A stretch of 64,000 nt of DNA. Source: CAMDPA01 sp963825625 (GTDB lineage Bacteria > Pseudomonadota > Alphaproteobacteria > Rhizobiales > Hyphomicrobiaceae). Positions 19,407 to 25,667 of the stretch are shown here, one piece after another. The stretch covers positions 1 to 64,000 of the forward strand of contig CAWGUF010000033.1 of NCBI GenBank assembly GCA_963825625.1. Reading direction: 5' to 3'. The notes beneath the pieces are model-generated. The model saw only the letters and a list, made by a program, of their open reading frames with translations. It was not told the origin of the DNA and made no database searches. The stretch's first letter is position 1. The number at the start of each line of letters is the position of its first letter. The position numbers were made by a program, and so were the translations under genes.

Positions 19407-20691
19407 TCAGCGCCTTGCTTTCAGGGCTGCCCTGCCGGCATAGCGGGCCACGTCGCCCAGCTCCTCCTCGATGCGGATCAGCTGGTTGTACTTGGCGAGC
19501 CGGTCGGAGCGGCACAGGGAGCCGGTCTTGATCTGCCCGCAGTTGGTGGCAACCGCGAGGTCGGCGATGGTCGCGTCCTCGGTCTCGCCGGAGCGGTGCG
19601 ACATCACCGCCGTATAGCCGGCCCGCTGGGCCATCGACGACGGCGTCCAGCGTCTCCGTCAGCGTGCCGATCTGGTTGACCTTGACCAGGATCGAGTTGG
19701 CGGTCGCGCTCGCGATGCCGCGCCGCAGCCGCTCGGTGTTGGTGACGAACAGATCGTCGCCGACGAGCTGGCAGCGCGCGCCGATCTCGTCGGTCAGCAG
19801 CTTCCAGCCGTCCCAGTCGTCCTCGGCCATGCCGTCCTCGATCGAGACGATCGGATAGCGCTTGACGAGGTCGGCGAGATATTCGCCATGCCGGCGGAAT
19901 CGAGCGCCTTGCCCTCGCCTTCCAGATCGTACTTGCCGTCCTTGAAGAATTCGGTCGAGGCACAGTCGAGCGCCAAGAGCACGTCCTCGCCCGGCTTGTA
20001 GCCGGCCGCCTCGATCGACTTCATGATGAAGCCCAGCGCCTCGTCGGCGCTCTTCAGGTTCGGCGCGAAGCCGCCCTCGTCGCCGACGTTGGTGTTGTGG
20101 CCGGCGTCGTGCAGCTTCTTCGTCAGCGTGTGGAAGATCTCGGCGCCCATGCGGATCGCGTCGGCGCAGGTCGGCGCCGAGACCGGCATGATCATGAATT
20201 CCTGGATGTCGATCGGATTGTCGGCGTGCGCGCCGCCGTTGATGATGTTCATCATCGGCACCGGCAGGACGTGGGCGTCGGCGCCGCCGACGTAGCGGTA
20301 GAGCGGCAGGCCGGATGCCTCGGCCGCCGCCTTGGCGACCGCGAGCGAGACGCCGAGGATCGCGTTGGCGCCGAGCCGGGCCTTGTTCGGCGTGCCGTCG
20401 AGCTCGATCAGGACGCTGTCGATGCGGCGCTGGTCCTCCGCCTCCATGCCGCGCGAGCGCATCGAAGATCTCGCCGTTGACCGCGTCGACCGCCTTCAGC
20501 ACGCCCTTGCCGAGATAGCGGTCCTTGTCGCCGTCGCGCAGCTCGACGGCCTCATGCGCGCCGGTCGAGGCGCCGGACGGCACCGCCGCGCGGCCCTGGC
20601 TGCCGTCCTCGAGCATGACGTCGACCTCGACGGTCGGGTTGCCGCGGCTGTCCAGGATCTCGCGGCCGATGATGTCGATGATGGCGGTCAT
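19407..20691 (-). CDS. eno: enolase, three frame breaks
   Basis: Enolase interconverts 2-phosphoglycerate and phosphoenolpyruvate. Frame one gives MTAIIDIIGREILDSRGNPT and SGASTGAHEAVELRDGD. Frame two gives MNIINGGAHADNPIDIQEFM and GDEGGFAPNL. Frame one resumes with YPIVSIEDGMAEDDWDGWK and the signature ILVKVNQIGTLTETLDA. A last shift gives SHRSGETEDATIADLAVA and the C-terminus. Breaks are near 20463, 19890 and 19632. Enolase is normally single-copy and essential, so this gene is the best internal evidence that the breaks are sequencing errors. Joined length is about 428 residues. Confidence 0.93.
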
Positions 20692-20837
20692 GGGGTGTCC
20701 CTTTCGATAATGAGATCTGGCGGCCGCCCGGCCGATGTGGCTCGGGGCCAGCTTTTAGCCGAGGTGGCGGCCCAGGCAAAGGCAGTCGGGCCGCCGCGGC
20801 TGCATGTGCTGACGGACTGGTGAATGAAGCGACCAGC

Positions 20838-20863
20838 CGCTGCAACCAACCGCTGCAACCAAC
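20838..20863. repeat. 13-bp tandem duplication upstream of lepB
   Basis: The 13-mer CGCTGCAACCAAC is repeated perfectly twice, in the intergenic region between eno (transcribed leftward) and lepB. It is one of several 12-15 bp tandem duplications in the window. Confidence 0.8.
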
Positions 20864-20967
20864 CTCTGGCGTGCACTGCGAATTTGACGGAGACTGGGAA
20901 CCAATGCGGGGTCAAGCGCGACGAAGTCGGCAGGAACCATTATTCGGCCAGATGAGGGATTGCGACT

Positions 20968-21672
20968 ATGGATATGGCTTCGACTGTCATTCCACCTCGC
21001 AAACAGGACAATGCGCGCGCCGGCGAAGGTCGGATACTTGCCATCGTCCTGGCGGCCACGATGCCTCTCGTGCTGGCCGTGCTCTTGGTCTTTCCCGGCA
21101 TCGGGCCGCTGGCCAGCGTCCAGCGGACGACCTTCACCTCGATGGAGCCGGAGCTGCCGTTCGGCCGGCATTACCTGCTGTCTCGCGCATCATATGGCTG
21201 GAGCCGCTATTCCCTGGAGGCCTTCGAGCTGCCGATCAGCGGTCGCCTGATGTCGGCCACTCCGAAACGGGGCGACGTGATCGCCTTTCGCGTGCCGAAA
21301 AACACCAAGGTCACCTACATCAAGCGCGTCATCGGCCTGCCGGGAGATACCGTGCAGATGATCGGCGGCCGGCTGTCGCTCAACGGCACGCTGGTGGAGC
21401 GCAAGCCGACCGGCCAGACCTCGCGCAAATACCGCAACAAGGGGCAGCCTTACTCCACTTATACGGAGCATCTACCCGACGGCGTCTCGTATGGAATCCA
21501 CGAGTTGCGAGAGGATACGGGCCCCGGCGACAACACCGCGTTGTACAAGGTGCCGGCCGGCCATCTGTTCGTGCTCGGCGACAGCCGCGACAACTCCGCC
21601 GACAGCCGCCATCGACAGGTCGGCTATGTGCCGCTGGAGAACGTCGTGGGGCGGGTGGTCGCGAGGTTTTGA
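20968..21672 (+). CDS. lepB: signal peptidase I (S26 family)
   Basis: A 234-residue S26 serine peptidase that removes signal peptides from exported proteins. One N-terminal membrane helix (ILAIVLAATMPLVLAVLLVF, residues 23-42) precedes the periplasmic domain. The catalytic Ser lies in TSMEPELPFG, the Lys in DVIAFRVPKNTKVTYIKRVI; the GDSRDNSADSRHRQVGYVP box completes the family signature. The nucleophile region reads SMEPEL instead of the common SMxPTL. Either this is the housekeeping enzyme of a diverged type or a second S26 peptidase; no rnc/era neighbours support the classical lepB operon. Confidence 0.85.
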   Translation: MDMASTVIPPRKQDNARAGEGRILAIVLAATMPLVLAVLLVFPGIGPLASVQRTTFTSMEPELPFGRHYLLSRASYGWSRYSLEAFELPISGRLMSATPKRGDVIAFRVPKNTKVTYIKRVIGLPGDTVQMIGGRLSLNGTLVERKPTGQTSRKYRNKGQPYSTYTEHLPDGVSYGIHELREDTGPGDNTALYKVPAGHLFVLGDSRDNSADSRHRQVGYVPLENVVGRVVARF

Positions 21673-21778
21673 AGACTGCGGTTGGGGGAGCGCGGTCAGC
21701 GACCTCCCTCCACGCCTTGCCCGGGCGACCAAGCAATTGTAGTGTATCATGATCGAACGGTGATGAACCCGGTGGCTC

Positions 21779-22045
21779 ATGCAGGATACGACGCCAACAC
21801 CGAAATCGACAGTCAACCTCGAGGTCGAAACCGATCTCCTGGACCAGGCAGCGGCCAGCAACCTGGATCTTTCTGCTTTGCTTGAGACCGCATTGCGTCA
21901 GGCGCTTTCTGATGACCAGTCGACTGCCGGCTCGCCCTGCGAAACTCCAGAGCAATGGCGGCAAGCCAACGCGGATGCCATTCGCTCATGGAACGAGGAC
22001 GTCGAGCGCAATGGACTGTGGAGTGACGGGCTGCGCACCTTTTGA
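21779..22045 (+). CDS. CcdA-like antitoxin
   Basis: An 88-residue protein matching the CcdA antitoxin family: a short N-terminal DNA-binding part (STVNLEVETDLLDQAAASN), then LSALLETALRQAL, then a toxin-binding tail with WNEDVERNGLWSDGLRTF. Such tails wrap the CcdB toxin. Its stop overlaps the TTG start of the downstream toxin gene, the standard antitoxin-toxin layout, so translation is coupled. Autoregulation by the CcdA-CcdB complex is expected from the family but no operator was identified. Confidence 0.88.
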   Translation: MQDTTPTPKSTVNLEVETDLLDQAAASNLDLSALLETALRQALSDDQSTAGSPCETPEQWRQANADAIRSWNEDVERNGLWSDGLRTF

Positions 22046-22356
22046 TCAAGCATTTCGACATCTGCCGGTTGAAATCGCGCGAACGCCAACGCAGGCAGGT
22101 CCTCGTCGTCGTGCTGCAGCATGATGTTCTCTCTGATCTCGACACAGTCATCGTCGCACCGCTCGATCGGGGAATGGCCGAAGAGGCGCGAGAACGCTTA
22201 CACCCGCGCGTCGAACTTGCCGACGGAACTGCCGTGGTGCTCGTCGAGCGTATGGCGGCGATCCGGCGGAACGAAATCGGCGAAGTGATAGGGTCGGCGG
22301 CGTCTTGTGCAGATGCGATCAAGCGGGCGATCGACTTGGCGCTGTTCGGAGTGTGA
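22042..22356 (+). CDS. CcdB-like toxin
   Basis: A 104-residue CcdB-family protein. CcdB toxins poison DNA gyrase by trapping its cleavage complex. The sequence shows the beta-rich QVLVVVLQHDVLSDLDTVIVAPL core, RLHPRVELADGTAVVLVERM and a C-terminal helix ADAIKRAIDLALFGV. The reading frame opens with TTG overlapping the antitoxin stop; no ATG is better placed. Chromosomal location next to lepB suggests a stabilising or vestigial locus. Confidence 0.85.
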   Translation: MIKHFDICRLKSRERQRRQVLVVVLQHDVLSDLDTVIVAPLDRGMAEEARERLHPRVELADGTAVVLVERMAAIRRNEIGEVIGSAASCADAIKRAIDLALFGV

Positions 22357-22380
22357 GCCCCAAGTCCTTCTCCCGCCAGC

Positions 22381-22406
22381 GATCAATGGGGGCCGATCAA
22401 TGGGGG
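22381..22406. repeat. 14-bp tandem duplication after ccdB-like gene
   Basis: The unit GATCAATGGGGGCC occurs at 22381 and again from 22395 (12 of 14 bases, then the sequence diverges). It directly abuts the inverted repeat at 22408. Confidence 0.75.
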
Positions 22407-22407
22407 T

Positions 22408-22467
22408 AGCCACCATTTGTTTTCCGCAGGAAGCTGCGCCATGTAGGATTGCGGGGAATTGGTGGCT
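22408..22467. repeat. inverted repeat AGCCACCA / TGGTGGCT (copy A)
   Basis: AGCCACCA at 22408-22415 pairs with TGGTGGCT at 22460-22467; the right arm continues into GTCCC. The same arms recur at 23344-23409 with a longer stem. The two copies flank the secreted-protein gene at 22513-23154. Such GGTGGCTGTCCC palindromes resemble REP-like elements; no REP-associated tyrosine transposase lies in the window. Confidence 0.65.
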
Positions 22468-22512
22468 GTCCCTAGTTTTTTGTGCGCCATCCGCTTTTTC
22501 CAGAAATTCAGT

Positions 22513-23154
22513 TCACTCCGCTGTCTTGACGCTCTTGTCGTGGGGCAGCTTTCCGCTGTTGTCCCAAAGCTCCTGGTCGCCTGCTCGGGTCACGACAAAG
22601 TAGTCTTGAACGCCCGGCTCGCGGTAAGCGGTGCCCGCCTTGTGCTTTCGGGCTGTTACCTCGCCTGGGGTGCCGCTGCCATCATGATAGCGTTGGTGCA
22701 GGTAGGTCTTACCGTCCTTCGTGTAGATCACGACGTGAATACTGTGGGACCCCGGCACGAACCAGCGGCCAAGAACCTTGGCACCACCAGGTACTGACGG
22801 ACCCTTCGCAGCACGGCGAGCGGCAATGTCGGCCCCTGAAGGACCGGGGACGAGGCGGACTTGATTGCCCTCCCAATGCGACGATCCCCAATGGCCGTCA
22901 TGACGCGGCGGTTTCGCTTGAGCAGTACCGGCGATGAAGTAGCCGATGAAGACACGCTCAGTGTAAGGGTGCTTCGCTTTGATCGCGCGCGCAAGCTGTT
23001 CCATCTCGTCTTTCGTGATCCGCCATTTCAGAATCACATCGTACGAAACCTTCAGTTGGCCGATTTCATCGGTCTTGATCATGTCCTGAACAACATTTTC
23101 ACCCTTCGCTGGCGACGCTAGGGAGATCATCAACGCAATCAGAATGAGCCGCAT
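22513..23154 (-). CDS. secreted protein of unknown function
   Basis: A 213-residue protein with a cleavable signal peptide (MRLILIALMISLASPAKGEN). The mature part starts with a putative helical segment (QLKVSYDVILKWRITKDEME) and continues into a C-terminal half rich in aromatic and His residues (HSIHVVIYTKDGKTYLHQRY). No domain is recognised. The start at 23154 is chosen at the signal peptide; an upstream GTG or ATG would add six residues. It lies between two copies of a GGTGGCTGTCCC palindrome, so it may have been carried in as a unit. Confidence 0.65.
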   Translation of the reverse strand: MRLILIALMISLASPAKGENVVQDMIKTDEIGQLKVSYDVILKWRITKDEMEQLARAIKAKHPYTERVFIGYFIAGTAQAKPPRHDGHWGSSHWEGNQVRLVPGPSGADIAARRAAKGPSVPGGAKVLGRWFVPGSHSIHVVIYTKDGKTYLHQRYHDGSGTPGEVTARKHKAGTAYREPGVQDYFVVTRAGDQELWDNSGKLPHDKSVKTAE

Positions 23155-23343
23155 GGTTCCCCCGTCAAACAACGACGATGATAGAATAGAACTTCCGCCC
23201 TAGACACGCCAGGGCAAGGCGGCCTTTTTCATGTCGAAGCCTGAGTTAACGGCAAGCACACTCACTGAGTCGTTCCAGAAGATTGCCAACGCGTTTGGCT
23301 CAAGCCATTGAAGAAGCGGCTGCAACACGTTACCTAAACCGGT

Positions 23344-23409
23344 ACAGCCACCATTTTTTCGATCGTTGAGGCGAGAGACCCGAAGATGCGCACAGAAAAT
23401 GGTGGCTGT
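23344..23409. repeat. 14-bp inverted repeat (copy B) overlapping the queC start
   Basis: ACAGCCACCATTTT at 23344-23357 is the perfect reverse complement of AAAATGGTGGCTGT at 23396-23409, with a 38-base loop. The right arm lies inside the first codons of queC, whose ATG is at 23386. A shorter version of the same palindrome is at 22408-22467. The stem could form in the queC mRNA and hide its start region. Confidence 0.75.
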
Positions 23410-24120
23410 CCCCATTTAGGATCCGCACTCGTCCTGTTCTCCGGCGGGCAGGATTCGACTGTGTGTCTGGCCTGGGCGTGCGAGCGCTTCGAGCGCGTGG
23501 AGACGATCGGCTTCGCCTACGGTCAGCGCCACGAGGTCGAGCTGATCCAGCGCCAGGAGGTTCTGCGGCGGCTGCGTGACGGCTTTCCGGAATGGGCCGC
23601 CCGCCTTGGCGACGATCATCTGCTCGACCTGCCCACCCTCGGCGCCATCTCCGAGACCGCGCTCACCCGCGATGCGGCGATCGAGATGACCGCCGCCGGC
23701 CTTCCCAACACCTTCGTGCCCGGCCGCAATCTCCTGTTCCTCACCTATGCGGCGGCGCTCGCCTATCGTCGCGGCATCCGCACTCTGGTCGGCGGCATGT
23801 GCGAGACCGACTACTCGGGCTATCCCGACTGCCGTAACGACACGCTGCAGACGCTGGCCCGCGCCATCTCGCTCGGCATGGATGCGGATTTCGTCATCGA
23901 GACGCCGCTGATGCATGTCGATAAGGCCGCGACCTGGGCGCTTGCCGACAGCCTCGGGGGAACGCCGCTGATCGAGCTGATCGTCGAAGATACGCACACG
24001 TGCTATCTCGGCGATCGCACGCACCGACACGACTGGGGCTACGGCTGCGGCACGTGTCCGGCCTGCGCGCTGCGCGCCAAGGGTTGGAGCGCGTGGCACG
24101 CAGCGTCAGGTCATAATTGA
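23386..24120 (+). CDS. queC: 7-cyano-7-deazaguanine synthase
   Basis: QueC converts 7-carboxy-7-deazaguanine to preQ0 with ATP and ammonia in queuosine biosynthesis. The 244-residue protein has the PP-loop ATP-binding motif LFSGGQDSTVCLAWA, GFAYGQRHEVELIQR, the NTFVPGRNLLFL segment and the C-terminal zinc ligands CGTCPACALRAKGW. Only one start is available: the ATG at 23386, so the first eleven residues (MRTENGGCPHL) are encoded by the right arm of a palindromic repeat rather than by family sequence. No other queuosine gene adjoins it. Confidence 0.93.
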   Translation: MRTENGGCPHLGSALVLFSGGQDSTVCLAWACERFERVETIGFAYGQRHEVELIQRQEVLRRLRDGFPEWAARLGDDHLLDLPTLGAISETALTRDAAIEMTAAGLPNTFVPGRNLLFLTYAAALAYRRGIRTLVGGMCETDYSGYPDCRNDTLQTLARAISLGMDADFVIETPLMHVDKAATWALADSLGGTPLIELIVEDTHTCYLGDRTHRHDWGYGCGTCPACALRAKGWSAWHAASGHN

Positions 24121-24140
24121 AACGGCGCTGCTCAAAGATC

Positions 24141-24581
24141 TCAGCGACATATCCGCATGCGCCACGCATAGGCATGGCGTGCCCAGTTATACGAGCGGTG
24201 GCCGCTATGCTTGGCCCGCTTGTAGCGCGGGCGCTTCTCGCACCACCAGTACCCGAACCGGCCGGCGTCGTAGAATGCGCCGTAGTAGACAACGCCCGGA
24301 TATCGCCTGATGCGGTGGAAGCCGTACAGCCGTTTTTTGCCGCCGCCACGAGCGGATTTGTAACCACGCCATGCCTTGCCCCGATTGGCCTTGCCCCGAT
24401 TGGCCTTGCCCCGATTGGCCTTGCCCCGATTGGCCTTGCCCCGATTGGCCTTGCCCGACGACGCCTTGTCGCCCGCGGCGTATGCTCCACGCTTTGCCGC
24501 CGCGGCCTCAGTCGGGGCGCCTGCCCATGCGATGAATATTGCTGCCAGCGCGGTCAGCGCAAACCTGTAGGCCGTGCGCAT
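24141..24581 (-). CDS. secreted basic protein with five GKANR repeats
   Basis: A 146-residue protein with a signal peptide (residues 1-28, FALTALAAIFIAWAGAPTEA). A repeat region of GKANR units (residues about 44-68) follows, then a Tyr/Arg-rich C-terminal domain (GFHRIRRYPGVVYYGAFYDA, RPRYKRAKHSGHRSYNWARH). The repeats are identical at the DNA level, so copy number may vary between strains. Function unknown; the composition suggests binding to an anionic surface or polymer, which is inference. Confidence 0.7.
   Translation of the reverse strand: MRTAYRFALTALAAIFIAWAGAPTEAAAAKRGAYAAGDKASSGKANRGKANRGKANRGKANRGKANRGKAWRGYKSARGGGKKRLYGFHRIRRYPGVVYYGAFYDAGRFGYWWCEKRPRYKRAKHSGHRSYNWARHAYAWRMRICR
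24376..24450 (-). repeat. 15-bp perfect tandem repeat, five copies, coding
   Basis: Five identical copies of TTGCCCCGATTGGCC (plus strand) encode GKANR on the minus strand inside a secreted protein. The perfect identity suggests recent slippage expansion. Degenerate partial units flank both ends. Confidence 0.95.
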
Positions 24582-24703
24582 GTGCTATGTCCTCCGTGCC
24601 TGAGACGCGACCGATCCCGGCCGGACCAGCTTCTCACAATCAGTGGCAAGCAATCGGGACAAATGCAAGCTCGGACGAGGCATTTCAGGGCAACGGAGGG
24701 GTC

Positions 24704-24962
24704 ATGTCCGCACCTGCGCAACACAAGGCGTTGATCAAGGCAGTCGATCTGGCGAGCAGCGGCGACTGGGACGGCGCGCACGTAATCGTCATGGACCTGG
24801 AAGACGACAAGACCGCGTGCTGGATCCACGCCGTGCTGCACAAGATCGAGCCGGACGAGGCAAACGCCCGCTACTGGTATCGCCGCTCCGGTCAATTCTA
24901 TGAAAGCTATGCCGAACTCCAAGGCCGAGCTTGCGGCCATCAGGGCCGCACTCACTTATTGA
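24704..24962 (+). CDS. conserved small protein, one frame break near the end
   Basis: The reading frame gives about 72 residues (ALIKAVDLASSGDWDGAHVI, DKTACWIHAVLHKIEPDEAN, ARYWYRRSGQFYES) and then needs a one-base correction near 24920 to finish as AELAAIRAALTY and stop at 24960-24962. This matches a widespread uncharacterised alphaproteobacterial protein of about 85 residues with one helical-repeat-like unit. A GGAGGG ribosome-binding site precedes the ATG. Its end overlaps by 7 bp the convergent gene. Confidence 0.7.
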
Positions 24963-25519
24963 GGCGGCATCGACGTGGGTTTGGCCGCGCCGACCTCGAC
25001 CCGGCCGATCGCCATCTTCCCGTCCTGGCCCCTGATGCGCATCTTGACCGGCCGGTCCTTGAGCTCGTTGGCCTTGACGTGCTCGATGAGACCGACCAGG
25101 GCGCGGGGATCGCCGACCGCCTCGACCAGCCAGGCGATGTCGCCGCTTTTCCATTCCTCCGGCCGCAGCCGGATGGGCTGCTCGGGAGCGGCCGATATCC
25201 GCTTGTCGACCTCATCGCTGACGAAGGCCCACAGCACCATTCCGACCGGCGCCAGGAAGCCGGTCTGTTTGGAGACAGCCTCGGCGATACGGAATTGCCC
25301 GGCCGTCAGCGCCGGCAGCACCTGGGTCTCCAGGTCGGTCAATGTCGTGTGCTGGTGTGACGGCGAGCGCATCAGGACGCCGACGATGTGGCCTAGGCTG
25401 GCGGCGACCCGGCGGGAAAACTCCGCTCGCCTGCGTGCCTCCTCCTGATCGAGCGGTGCCGGCGGACTGCCGGCCTGGTCGGCCGGTGCAAGGGTTATCG
25501 GCTGCATCCTGTGTCGCAC
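24956..25519 (-). CDS. toxin-activating lysine acyltransferase (HlyC family), orphan
   Basis: A 187-residue protein of the HlyC/RTX acyltransferase family, which moves fatty acids from acyl-ACP to lysines of RTX protoxins. Recognisable segments in order: LGHIVGVLMRSPSH (the His corresponds to the catalytic His of HlyC), LETQVLPAL, PVGMVLWAFVSDEVDKRI and RLRPEEWKSGDIAWLVEAVG, with the conserved Asp. A GTG start at 25519 has GGGAGGAG upstream. No RTX protein, type I secretion gene or acyl carrier protein is near, so the substrate is unknown. Orphan HlyC-like genes are known in alphaproteobacteria; their targets are largely uncharacterised. Confidence 0.85.
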   Translation of the reverse strand: MRHRMQPITLAPADQAGSPPAPLDQEEARRRAEFSRRVAASLGHIVGVLMRSPSHQHTTLTDLETQVLPALTAGQFRIAEAVSKQTGFLAPVGMVLWAFVSDEVDKRISAAPEQPIRLRPEEWKSGDIAWLVEAVGDPRALVGLIEHVKANELKDRPVKMRIRGQDGKMAIGRVEVGAAKPTSMPPQ

Positions 25520-25667
25520 GAAGGCTCCTCCCGTTCCCGACGGCCGCTGATTGGGCGTTTATTTTAGCATACGCTCTCGATCCCGCACCGAAATGCTAGA
25601 CAGCGTTTCGTGCCGCGCCCTAAGAAGAAACATCCAAAGAGACCGTAGATCCATCCGAGGAGACACC

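Noticed and set aside
19407..20691. Enolase as a true pseudogene
   Set aside because: Three indels without any other decay, all catalytic motifs kept, and the gene is normally essential; sequence error is more likely.
24376..24450. CRISPR-like repeat array
   Set aside because: The five 15-bp units are contiguous with no spacers and encode GKANR in a secreted protein; no cas gene is nearby.
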